Source of the DNA: Lepidurus packardi
Taxonomy: Eukaryota; Arthropoda; Branchiopoda; Notostraca; Triopsidae
Length of the DNA stretch: 64,000 nt
Direction: 5' to 3'
Assembly (NCBI GenBank): GCA_023053545.1
Contig: JAKZAN010000002.1
Span: 4,448,375-4,512,374, forward strand
Shown in pieces: positions 16,232-27,568 of this stretch. The stretch's first letter is position 1. Each line of letters starts with the position of its first letter. A program made the translations under genes and the position numbers. The notes below the pieces were generated by a model. It saw nothing but the letters and a program-made list of their open reading frames with translations. It did not search any database and was not told the DNA's origin.

Positions 16232-16936
16232 CCTGAAGGTCACAAAAGATCCCCGAACTGGGAAGGAATGGGTAAGCTATCCATTCGCTAATAAGCCAGT
16301 TGAATCGAGTTTATCTATGCTAGAAGAGCAGCTTCTTGAAGTCATGAACGATGGTGGTCTTAAAAGTACGTTTGCAATAACTTTAGACCTTCACGCATTT
16401 TTGATTAAAGTAAAGGCGTAATATCTTGTAATATAAGTAATATGAGTAATATAATTAATAATAATATAATAGTTATAATATAATAATATAATTAATAATA
16501 TAATTATATTAGAATATAATAATATAATAATTAATAATATAATAAGTAATATAAGTAATATCTTGAGATTGATACAAGAGCAATTAAAAGCCTGCCTCCA
16601 TTCCAACTTCCTACCTCTGCGAATCAGGCTTTTCTACAGTGACAGCTACCAAAACCAAATTACGCAACAGACTGAATATTAGCAATACACTTCGGGTGTC
16701 TTTGTCACCCATCACCACCCACAGGTGGGAGCGTCTGCTTGAAGGAAAACAAGCTCATTGCTCACACGGATTCATTTCAGTGTTTAACTATGTATTAATA
16801 AACGGATTTAATTGCACAACAACCGGTATTATATTTATATTCAACCGACCACCCTTAGACACGGTGGATCGCAGACAAAGTTTACGGTTAAAAGTGTGGC
16901 ATGGCACTAAAAAGTTTGGGAACCGCTGCTCTAGGG
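16232..16936 (+). pseudogene. Broken hAT (ZBED5/Buster-like) transposase with 3' terminal repeat
   Basis: Frame 16240-16421 reads EWVSYPFANKPVESSLSMLE, then EQLLEVMNDGGLKSTF, matching the block before the dimerisation domain of ZBED5/FAM200-type hAT transposases. After an AT-repeat insertion, 16600-16765 reads SYLCESGFSTVTATKTKLRN and RLNISNTLRVSLSPITTH, the hallmark hAT C-terminal domain, and ends GKQAHCSH with the normal stop lost, so the frame runs on to 17031. At 16907-16928 ctaaaaagtttgggaaccgctg looks like the 3' terminal inverted repeat of such an element (inner end AGTTTGGGAACC, outer end CGCTG). The DDE catalytic region is missing. The copy is clearly dead. The left terminal repeat was not found. 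Confidence 0.8.
16415..16562. repeat. AT-only low-complexity block (taataatat units)
   Basis: About 150 bp of almost pure A/T made of taa, ata and taat units. It interrupts the hAT transposase reading frame, so it is a later insertion or expansion. Confidence 0.85.
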
Positions 16937-17156
16937 ACTTCCATTTCCGACAGCCAAACAAAACTGTGAAACACGTGTATATTAGAATAGTACCTGGACT
17001 TCGCATCTGGGACGCGTACTGGAATCGTTAATGCAGTAGCCAAAAGAAAAACAAACGGTAAACTTAAATTTTCCATGTAGAAATTTTATACCAATCCAGA
17101 ACCCGTAACCACACTACTGTTTGCTTTTAATTTTGGTGTACTCGTTATACTGATTC

Positions 17157-18726
17157 TTAAATTTGAAGGTCGACGGTTCCTTTCAACTTTCCTTCATATT
17201 TTCGTACAATTTCCTCAACTTCTGCGCTTAAAAACTCTTCAACTTGTTGGGAGGCACGTCCTGTGAAAGTACTCGGATCAAGGAGTCCGTCTAGCTCAGC
17301 ATCAATGGGAGCGAAATAAGAAGAATTGCGAATCCGGGTTATCAAATCGTTGTCCCCTCCTTCTTGTTTGACTATAGCCGCTGCTTCATGGGACAACACG
17401 CGAATCTGTTCATGACACTCTTGACGGTCTTCACCTCGCTTGACCATGGCCATGATGATATTTTCGGTGGCCATAAACGGTAATTCTTGATTGATGTGTC
17501 GTTCGATAACTTTCGGGTAGACGACTAAGCCTTCTGCCACATTCTGCAACGTCTGAAGTACCGCATCAGCAGTCAAAAAGCTTTCTGCTAAGGTAATACG
17601 TCGATTGGCGCTATCGTCTAAAGTACGCTCCATCCATTGGTTGGCGGAAGTTTGCAAGGCATTCATGGTCAAAGTCATCAAGTGGCGACTCAACGAGCAA
17701 CAACGCTCGCTTCGCATCGGATTACGTTTGTATGCCATGGCACTTGAACCAATCTGGGTCTTTTCAAATGGTTCTTCAACTTCTTTCATATTGGCAAGCA
17801 AGCGAATATCCGTGCACATCTTATGGATAGAAGCTCCCAAACTACCTAAAGCGCTTACGCAATCTGCTTCAACTTTCCGGGTGTAGGTTTGTCCGCAAAT
17901 AATATACCCACGTTGAAAGCCAGCCAGCTGGGTAACGCGGGCATCCAAAGCTTTGACTTTATCATGGTCATTTTCAAAAAGCTGCAGAAATGATGCCTGC
18001 GTCCCAGTCGTGCCTTTGACTCCACGGAAACGTAGATCATTTCTCAACTGAGAGATTCTTTTCTCATCCATCAGCAACTCTTGGATCCAGAGGCAAGCAC
18101 GCTTACCAACCGTTGTCAGCTGAGCCGGCTGCAAATGTGTGAAACCAAGCGTGGGCAAGCTCTTATATTCTTCAGCAAATTTTGCAAGGCGAGCGATACA
18201 AGTGGCCAGTTTTGGTAGCAAGATATCAAACCCATCGCGAATGACAATAAGATCAGTATTATCTCCCACATAACATGACGTTGCACCGAGATGGATGATT
18301 GGTGCAGCAGTAGGACAGGCGCGAGCAAAGGTGTGCACGTGTGCCATAACATCATGTCGGATAATTTTCTCCTCAGCTTCAGCCATTTCAAAATCAGTAT
18401 CTGTTATGTGCTTTTGCATCTCATCCAACTGCTCCTGCTTAATAGGCATACCCAGCTCTTTGGAGGCCTGAGCTAGAATGTACCAGAGATACCGCCAAAT
18501 ACTGAACTTCTTGAAATCGCTAAAATTTTCAGCCATTTCCTTAGATGCATAACGAGTCGATAAGGGATTGCCATACTGACGGTACTTTTCAGGAATGTTA
18601 GTTGCTGCTTTCAAATGGTCTTTTAGGGAGATGTCCTGAAAATTTCAACAATGAATTAATAATTGTTCTATCATATCAGGTTAATAGTTTTACCATTTCT
18701 TTTCTGCTCATTTTGTTGAGAATCAT
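17157..18726 (-). CDS. AdSL: Adenylosuccinate lyase
   Basis: The enzyme splits adenylosuccinate to AMP and fumarate, and SAICAR to AICAR and fumarate, in purine synthesis. A single large exon (18635-17157, 493 codons with stop) is preceded by a small first exon (18726-18694) that joins in phase 0, giving about 503 residues; the ATG at 18711 is an alternative start. [16 protein letters not shown] and [11 protein letters not shown] are present, the latter with a catalytic His. The signature loop reads [15 protein letters not shown], with an Ala where most members have Pro (GSSAMPYKRNP). The catalytic Ser of GSS and the KxN are kept. FMATENIIM and the C-terminal FTGRASQQV block also match. Nearly intron-free structure is unusual for this window. 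The call is firm. Confidence 0.97.
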
Positions 18727-20636
18727 GCCTCCAATTCTTCTTCAACCCTTTCTCTATTCTTATACTTGCTAATATAGTAAGCCAATTTAACGCCTAGCAA
18801 CTGCAAATAAACACCGCGTAAAGATATTTAGAGAGGGAACATCCACGTGTTGTGTCTGTTACCAAAAGATACATTGAAATAGAGGCGCTGTCAAATGGTA
18901 CCAACATGGATAATATGCAGGTTCCTAAGTTACTACTTAGAATGGTGGGGTGTAAAGTGTAGAAGCGCCGCCAAATGGAACCAATTGCTGATTGGCCGTT
19001 CACAGACCGGTATTTATTATAACAGTTTAAGACACATCGATTATAACCGTTTAAGTGTGGAATACTGTAGCGTGTGGTTCAATTCTGGTCCTGTATTAAT
19101 AACTGTATTAAATCATGTATGCTTTGATAACCGTTGAAATGCTTATACTTAGTCGTCCGCCTCTTTACACTTCCAAATAACTCGCTTTCTCTCTCAAATC
19201 ACCCGCGTTCACTCACTCCGTACTTTCGCCACGCCTCCACTTCACGTCCATTCTCTCGCTCCCTTGCTCTACGACTCTGTCCTCTTATCACCGCAGCTAG
19301 CCCGGCTTCCTTATACCGCTAGACTCGCCAACCGCTACAATTCTGATAGTATGGGAAAAATCAACTCCAACAATAACTCATAGAACAGCTAGGGAATTGA
19401 TATATCCGTGTTGCCATCGATTTATGTTTGAACCTCATTTTTATATTTCACGCCGTGAGCAAGGCGTTGGTCAAAATGGTCTGACCAAACCTGTCCTCTC
19501 AGGGAACTAACCTGCAACCTCGAAAAGTGGTAACAAAAGGCTCATACGGAAGGGGCTGCATGTTCCCTCTCCATATATCTTATTAACTCTATTTATTTAC
19601 TCTATGGCTGTCGAAGAAAATGCGAACTTGCCAGGTTTCAGAATTGGAGTATTGAAATAATTTCGTGTTTGATAAATTCATGTTTTAATTAAGAAGTTTA
19701 TAAATTTAACGCTTTTAATTGATTCCTTGCTCAGTTCTATATTTATTGCTAGTCATTTTAAAGACTTGTGTACGCACTAGAATCCAAGTGGTCCTTGGTT
19801 TGTTATTTTGTTTATCATTAATCATATTAAAAAGCTACATGGATATGAAAACTGCCGCAAAAGTATTAATGGTTACAATAGTGCACTGTTATTTTAACGT
19901 ATCTTAGTTCTTACCGTTGCCTTCATTACAAATGCTTACTTTACTATAGTCACTGTCATCTTAATTAAAGAGGTTTGGCATGGTTACTGTTACTACATTA
20001 ATATTGTTGAAGATTGTCCTATCTCTAACCCTGTCCTTTAAAGCTGAAGAAAGGACTGCATTTTGTAAGCTTTAATTGAGGGGTTCGACATAGTTGCTTA
20101 TGTAACTGTACGCCCTGACTAGTCGGTTATAATTTAGTGTCTTTGGATCCTTTATAACTTACTTTGTAACTTTATACCACAGTATAAAGGCTTACATAGT
20201 AGGATAACAAGGGCATCTTCAGATTAAAGATTTTGGACCGACTTTCTCGGTCCCCAGAGTACATTCTGGTAAAAGGCCATATAGAATTCGTTTACACCAA
20301 ACAAGTTCTTTTACACCAAATTCCTTTAAACCAAACGCCTTTAAGTTCGTTCGAGCCCGTGAGTACAAGCTTATAAAAGGAAATGACTTTAACTTCGTGA
20401 TATTTGCAAGTAATGATCGACAGAGACATCTACGGAGTCTTTTTAACTACGTGGGCAAAAGGCTTTTGGTACCTCCCACTCGCTACTCGTACGTCGCTTT
20501 TAGATCGATTTAATCATCCGGAAAAAAACAAGGATTCTCAGCCGGTGTAAAGTAAAAGTAATCCCTCAAAGTCCAAGTAAAATTTCACATTAGTTTATTT
20601 CATCCTTTAAATACTAAAAGAATTCGACTAGAAAAC
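18727..20636. other. Intergenic region between divergent ADSL and Pin1 genes
   Basis: The ADSL promoter lies at the left. Two similar blocks, gaggcgctgtcaaatggtac at about 18880 and gaagcgccgccaaatggaac at about 18960, form a direct repeat with a YY1-like core. A loose tandem array of a tttacaccaaa unit lies at 20290-20340. No coding exon is supported. Confidence 0.5.
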
Positions 20637-21195
20637 ATGTCAGAAGACATTCCACCAGGTTGGGAGAAGCGTACCAGTCGCTCCAGCGGTAAAATAAGCT
20701 GTTTTCCTAACTAAGCTTTTTGTTTTTGCTATAGTTAGTACAATTTAAATATTATGTCTTCGACTTCTAGGCCAGAGTTACTACCTTAATGTATACACTA
20801 AAGAGAGCCAATGGGACTTACCTACGAAACCAGCCGAGCCTAGTTCATCCGCAGGTCCCAGCCAAGTTCAAGCTAGCCATCTCCTTGTGAAACATCGTGA
20901 TTCACGACGTGCTTCTTCATGGCGCGAAGATAGTATTACCCGCAACAAGGATGAAGCTCTTGATCTGTTGGAGGGTTACAGGGAGAAGATTGTTTCCGGT
21001 CAGGCCTCCTTTGCGGAATTGGCTTCTCGGTATTCGGATTGCAGTTCTGCCAAAAAAGGTGGCGATCTGGGTCTTTTTGGTCGCGGAGCGATGCAAAAAC
21101 CTTTTGAAGACGCTACGTTTGCCCTAAAAATTGGCGAACTTAGCGAGCCAATATGGACCGATTCTGGCGTCCATATTATCCTGCGTACAGCTTAA
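20637..21195 (+). CDS. Peptidyl-prolyl isomerase Pin1 (WW + parvulin)
   Basis: Pin1 (Drosophila dodo) isomerises phospho-Ser/Thr-Pro bonds in cell-cycle and signalling proteins. Two exons, 20637-20688 and 20771-21195, join in phase to give 158 residues, close to the family norm of 163. The WW domain reads [19 protein letters not shown] and ends ESQWDLPT, with both Trp present. The parvulin domain follows: [18 protein letters not shown] holds the Lys-Arg-Arg phosphate-binding cluster, [18 protein letters not shown] holds the catalytic Cys, and the end is GVHIILRTA. All key residues are intact. Confidence 0.97.
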
Positions 21196-21867
21196 TTAAT
21201 TCAACTATTCGTAATTCATTTTGCTTCACTCTACGAGCGCGCTTTCCTTTGCGATATTCACACTAAATGTTGAGAAAACGATGGCTGAACCGTAAATACA
21301 ACTTGTATATCGCTGTTCAGTATAAAACGTAGGTATGCATTCATCAACGGGCAGGGTTACCTTTCAAAACAGTTTATAGATATGGCTTTGACAATAATTT
21401 GGATTAGGTTACACATTCGAACTTTTAATTGCAATAAACTTGAATCCTAGCCATTAAGTAGAAGAGGTTGCAATACTGACAACCTTTTTAATCGATACTT
21501 CTTTTTTCACTTCCCTTATAAAATATCTTAAAATGGAAACTAACTAGTGGATAAGCAAGTAAAAAAGGATACATCAGGTTCTTGCGTACCAGATATGTAC
21601 ACTATTATTTTGAAACTTAATCTAACTTTTGGATTCTCTTTAGGGGAATAGGGCGACGAAGCTATCATATATTGATTTCATTTTTTTTTAAAGGAAAGAA
21701 TAAAATCCAATCAAATGGTGGTGTAAAAAATGGTGTCACATCCCTATCGACTTTATGAGTCTTATTTTGCGCATCCACTTCCCGTGACGTCTTGTTCTTC
21801 CGTTTCTCCAGCCAATGACAAGTAGTCGTAAATCCAAGGCTCGGCTCCTCGGACAGGATATTTTCAC
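21196..21867. other. Intergenic region between convergent Pin1 and glutamine synthetase
   Basis: It holds the 3' UTRs of the two genes, with an AATAAA signal near 21432 for Pin1. No coding exon was seen. Confidence 0.55.
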
Positions 21868-23201
21868 TTATTCGTCTAAGCAAATGGTGCGAACAACCAT
21901 TTCTGTAACTTGGTAAGGATCAGCGTTGGAAGATGGACGACGATCTTCCAAGTAACCCTTTCGCTCTTCAGCGACACTGCGAGGAATACGAATACTGCAG
22001 CCACGGTTGGCCACACCTAAGCGTTTTAACCAAAACATTAAAACCCTAAGCTTCTACAAGGATTTTAGGAAAATCCAGTTCAACTTACCAGCAGAGAAGT
22101 CGTGAATGGACGAAGTTTCATGGGCTCCCGTCAACCGACGCTCGTTATCCTTTCCACCATGAGGATCGTAGGCCCTGATATGGCGAATGTGATGACGAGA
22201 AAGTTTATCGATGGCTTTTTCAATTTCAATGATGCCATTTTCCTCTCGCATGGCTTTAGTTGAAAAGTTAGTATGGGCCCCCGCTCCGTTCCAATCTCCC
22301 TTCATGGGTTTAGGATCCAATGACACGACCACTCCGAAATCTTCAGCGACGCGGTGCAAAATATAACGAGCGACCCACAAGTCGTCTCCCATAGTAATGC
22401 CTTCGCATGGTCCCACTTGGAATTCCCACTATAAAACAAGAAACGGCCCATTACAATGCTATTAAGCTTATTATCCTTGACTATTGCGTTACCTGAGCGG
22501 GCATGACTTCGGCATTAGTTCCGCAAATGTTGACCCCGGCGTACAAAGAAGCTCGGTAATGTGCTTCAACAATGTCTCGGCCGAAGACTTTGTTCGCTCC
22601 TACACCACAATAGTAGGGCCCTTGAGGTCCGGGAAAACCATTCTTGGGCCAGCCGAAGGGATGGTTGTCTTGGTCCAAAAGTGTGTATTCTTGCTCCATG
22701 CCGAACCACGGGACTTGATCCGCGGCTTTCTCCATAGCTGCCAAGCAGCTGTGACGATGATTGCTCTCAGTCGCTTTCTTGTTGTACTTGTACGTGTCGC
22801 AAAGCACTAATTTGTTGTTGCCTAAGGTAAATGGGTCCCTATAGACCGCTACTGGATACAAGTAAATATCCGAGTTGCTCCCTTCGGCTTGGTACGTTGA
22901 GCTGCCGTCGTAGTTCCAGATGGGTAATTCTATACATTCCACAAAAAATAAAAAGATAACGTAAAAATCCACTTCATAAACCGACTCCCATTGGGGTTTC
23001 CCAAAAATCGCATTCCCCAACTGTTTACTACGTACCTTTGGGAGCTTTAGGCACGAAGTCCAAGGTTCTTGTTTTGCAACGCACATATTCCCCTGTGCCA
23101 TCAATCCAAATGTAGGTGGCCATCACTTTATCATCGGGCTGTTCCAGTCGCATGTAGCGGTCCAAAACCGCCTTATCGGTGGTAGCATTTGGGGAAAACA
23201 T
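21868..23201 (-). CDS. Gs: Glutamine synthetase
   Basis: The enzyme makes glutamine from glutamate, ammonia and ATP. Four coding exons join in phase: 23201-23036, 22929-22493, 22428-22089 and 22016-21868, giving 363 residues, typical of eukaryotic GSII. Motifs include [20 protein letters not shown] (the beta-grasp signature), MEQEYTL with a metal-binding Glu pair, [14 protein letters not shown], and the ATP-binding [39 protein letters not shown] and [12 protein letters not shown] complete the active site. The ATG at 23201 is chosen because an acceptor-type site lies just upstream (23218), so a 5' UTR exon probably lies farther out. All catalytic residues are present. Confidence 0.97.
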
Positions 23202-26200
23202 CTTGACCTCCAAAAACTAACAAAATAAACACCTTTAGTTAAATGTACGTTCGAGATGATTCAAAATAAGTTAGACAGCTCTAATTAGTGTAGGCCTTTA
23301 CGAGTAACTATTGCAGCAAAACTATTTGTGCTGTAGGCTTTATGAGACAAAGGAAGGATCCAGTTCTTTCTTCACAAGTGAGCCATTTTAGAGAAAAACT
23401 AGAAGGAACGGGTTGGATAACCTTTGGACTCTACGATGGCTGTTATGCAACTTGTTTACTTCAATGCTGCAGTCTTACAGAGGCGCACTTTCCCGGAAAT
23501 ACTAAAGTTTTTTTTTTATTTTTTTATTTACTAGCCTCGTTTTGCGTGTTCACGTGTGCGGTGAGCTCATAGCGGATGGCCTTTGGCACATACCAGCTAG
23601 CTGCACGTGACGGTGTAAGAACGTACTTAACCAAGGTTACTGAATGACAGTAAATTAGGCTTCCTTAACCCCTGTTGCAAGTACGGCGCGAACCTGATGT
23701 CCTTCTCAACCTTATCTAGAAAAGTTTCTCGGATTTCCTCCTTGGCACCAATTCTAAATTCAGAAACGTCTTTTCCGACTAAACTATGACCTGGGCTAAC
23801 TTCCGAATAGATCAAGGCCAAGGGGCTCGAAGCCTTTGCCAAAAAGTGAGCAAGGATAAGAATACACACGCAAAAAAAACTAAAATAGATTTTTTTAAAA
23901 AAACTAGAAATACAAGTATTTAAATACAACACGCAAGGAACTCATTTCCGACGAATTTTCTAACAGCGCTAGAGCGCATATGCCGAAGACAACAACTTGG
24001 ATCTTTGCATCATATCCATACTTAATGCAACATAGGGAAAAAGACGCCGAGAAAAACCGGAATGGGCTAGATTTCGTGCGCAAGGCAAGAGAAAGGGTAT
24101 AGCAACACGGACTTTGGGGAAGATGCTGAGAAAAAGGATTTATATAACGACTTCTATAATGACAAGAGCGTTTGCTTTAACGAATTTTTAGTTATACCTT
24201 TTGCTCTTCTCAAAGCACGCTATCACGTGACAGGACTTCTTGAAGGGCATTTACAGGAAGAACAACTTGTTATATCTTACAAGTTTCGTTCTATTTGGAA
24301 TCCACGTCAGAGATCGAAGAGGATTTCCACTGCGTTCTTTATCCAATATGCAAAGTCCTGGACATAGCGAGTTCACTTAGCAACAATAAAAAAGAGATCG
24401 CACAATCTGTAACTTTTATTTTTAACGGATGAGAACTCGGGTAAACAACGTTTTCTTTATCTGACTTTCGATTTCGTTTTCAATGTTTTTCTGCTCTAGA
24501 TAACGTGACCCTTGGCATAGATCGACAAAAATGTTTTTGCTTTTAATAAGGCACAATTAACGCGATGTGGGGGGTGATAAGTGGGCGTGTGATCTACAGG
24601 ATAAAGTGAAGCGAGCGGATTTCTCCCACATCTCCCACCGAACTCCCCTCCCCCCCTGGACGAGGTTAGTAGTCGGTTCCTGCAGCCAGACCTAGTATAT
24701 TGATCACGTGCTAGACACACCATACAAACATTCTGCTGGTCTCGCTTGCTTTTGCTGCTGAAAATGCTTTCAGCTATTTGACCTAGTTGCGGGAAAAAAA
24801 AAACATGTCAACTAAACTTTCTAGCGATGTAGGGGTTTCGGATCATACACTCAAAAGTCGTATGATCCCTTCGTCACAAGTGAAAGGGAAAGTTTCTTTC
24901 CAAATCCAGGCCTGCGTATAGATAACTTAATTGATTTGCATGGGAGCAAACAAAGGGGACCTTTAAACTGGCGCTCCTGTGCCTGTCTTGGCGAAAGACC
25001 TCGAATGACCCTCCTCTATAATGCGCAGGGACACGAAAGCAAATACGAGAATATTGATAGAAATATCCTTCTCCATCTGCCTTGGAAATAGACCTTGCCC
25101 TTATCCCGGTACAACATTGCATTGGACTTGGAAAAACGCGACTGGCTAATCAATAACTCCGCAACTAGTGGCTTTTTTTAAAAGAATAATTTAAAGGGCG
25201 ATGGCTATAGTACAATGGAACTTTATTTACCTGAAGATTATGAGAACAGAAGGATCGGCTTAGCTGAAACAGCACTCCGCACTGTAATAAATCTGGGCTA
25301 TTGCAATTGCTGCTAAAGCCTTTTGACAACTTCACTTCTCAGCTACGGACAGAGAAGGACTAGGTATCGCGTCTAACTCGGCGGACTTCTGACTTGCTTG
25401 TGTTTGTGTGACTTGTCCTGCGTGCGGCTTTTATGGCTCGTCGATTCCCAGTGCTCTTGTCCCGGGCGCACAAGGAAGGTGCTTCCTGATCGGCAAGGTA
25501 GAGTCGAAATGAAAGTCCACACTATTGGTCTACAGAGTATCAAAGGGTATCATACCGCATCACGCCATACTCACTAACGAGTTCTTCCCTGTTCCTCCTT
25601 ACCTTGTAAACTTGTATCAGAATCGGAATACCAATTTTTCATCATGGCATAAATTGTATTTTACGAAAATAATTGTGTTTTACATAAATCCTTGGCAAGT
25701 TTTCTACTAAATTTGAAGAATATCAAACAACATTACCATACTGTAAAATCACGAAAAGACTTTGTATTTATGAACAAATATCAACAATACTGTACTAATA
25801 ATATATACGTTACGAACACGAGAAATTATAGAGACATGTCTTGGCAGTCGCGCAACCAGTTTGAAAAATTCCCTAAAGACCAAGCTGGTTTCTCCGTGGA
25901 AAACTGTTATATAATAGAAGAAAGGGAGGTGTTCAAGGAACTGACATGCATGGTTAGCAGTTTTTTACGTAATTTTTATGCGATTAGTAATGCTTCCCAT
26001 CCATCTTCTTAAGTTCAAAACCTCTTCCTTCAAGAAATGACCTCCCCGAATGACTATATGTTGCGCTACTTCTCCTTTTCTAGGAAACGGACGATTTCCA
26101 TAAGAGCTCTATGACCCTGTCTGAATTTTACTATGGACGGCGTGCCAAGTATGCTTTGCTGTGTAGTCTCCGTTGCTGACAGCCTGAGTAGAAAACGATT

Positions 26201-27568
26201 CCTAAATATAGGCTTTCATATATGCATGATTGTGCTGTCTAATTCACGAAGTCGCTGAGGACTCGTATCTCGTTGCACGAGCTGAAACAAGAAAGAAGTT
26301 TATAACCTCATCGAGCATAGGTCTGCGCTTCCTCAACACTATGTAACACTTATGTAAGGCTTATGTAACACGCAAAGCAAAATTATTATACGTAGACCGT
26401 AGTCTACGCATAATAAAGTTGGGAAGTTGGGTCTACGTATAATAAAGTTGAGAAGTTGTGTACAAAAGTAGCACAACTTCCCAATTTCATGGGATATCTA
26501 TAAAGCATTTTGCTTGCGTGTCCAATCAAGCTCTAATTCCTTCTCTTATGCAGAAATGGGGCGTTCTGTCTGGATGTCGTAGCGTCAAGGAAATACATAG
26601 TAGAAATGTAACCTTGACAGGCGAAGCGAGCAGAATTTAACTAACACTTCTGTTTTGTTCTTCTGATTTGTTCTTCGGCTTACATTACTTTTGTTTTTTA
26701 TTTCGCTTCAGCTGTTTATCATAAGGAGGGAGAAGTATCGCGTATCTTGTTCTTTCTAAAATTACCACCAAAAGCATTATAAATAAAAATTCAAGGAAAA
26801 ATGGCAAATTTTAAATGTTTCAGTCCACGAATAGAGATTTTAGTGCTTATAACGTGCCTTCTTGTCTAGGACTACGTGCCGATTGTAATTTCAACGTTAT
26901 CATAAGACTACGTAGTGTGACTGCATTGTGTCTTTGTTACTCGATGTTATATACGTTAGGTTCATCATAATTTGGTAGTCAATCCGTTTGCATACGGATT
27001 TGATAAGCTTCAGACGGGCAGAGTGTCAATGAACTAGACACCACGCGCTTTGTAATCTCGGATGGGTATTAATGTTAAAATAGGGCAACAGCTAAGAAAA
27101 CAACTCTAAATACGAGTTTTCCTGTTGTCATGGTTCTTTCGCGCGTTTTCAGAATTTAAGCTGTTTCTTATGGTTGCCACGTTAGGATCTGGCGCGACTT
27201 TCCAGTACAAGCTTCAAGGATACATCCTTATTCGCAAAGCGACCAAAATACAAAGTTTCTGTTATGTTGCTCCGGCTTTACGCTTCACTATTTAATACCA
27301 ACGCCGCCGCAAGAAATGGCCGCCGTTGTTGTTGACGTACGTAGGGAAGTTTCCTCCGACTACGGCGTTCATGGTTGAAACTGTATAATAGTGTAATGTA
27401 ATGAACTTGTTCTCTAGGCTTCATGTGATTGAATATTTCTACAGTGAGAGAACTGACCGTAAATGTTAGTTGCGATTTAGTGAATGACCTTTGTCAATCC
27501 CATATAAATCTAAATGTAACTTGTAAGCGGTTCGACTTCTTTGCGAGCTTTTATGACTTGGCGTAATC
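23202..27568. other. Large intergenic region between divergent glutamine synthetase and FBXL6
   Basis: About 4.4 kb without a supported coding exon. It should hold the 5' UTR exon and promoter of glutamine synthetase and the promoter of the F-box gene. A 29-bp tandem duplication lies at 26402-26459. Several open frames of 60-106 codons were read and none showed family motifs. Confidence 0.5.
26391..26459. repeat. 29-bp tandem duplication beside a short palindrome
   Basis: Two adjacent 29-bp units at 26402-26430 and 26431-26459, both built as gtctacgYataataaagttg followed by RgaagttgK, differ at only a few bases. The first unit begins inside a palindrome, cgtagac (26391-26397) facing gtctacg (26402-26408). 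Confidence 0.8.

Noticed and set aside
16639-17031. Open frame of 130 codons
   Set aside because: Only the first third matches the hAT dimerisation domain; the rest is read-through past the lost transposase stop, so it is listed as a pseudogene rather than a gene.
25525-26012. Adjacent open frames of 61 and 106 codons
   Set aside because: AT-rich, no recognisable domain and no phase-consistent splice partners.
26391-26459. CRISPR-like array
   Set aside because: Only two adjacent units without spacers, in a eukaryotic context; it is a simple tandem duplication.
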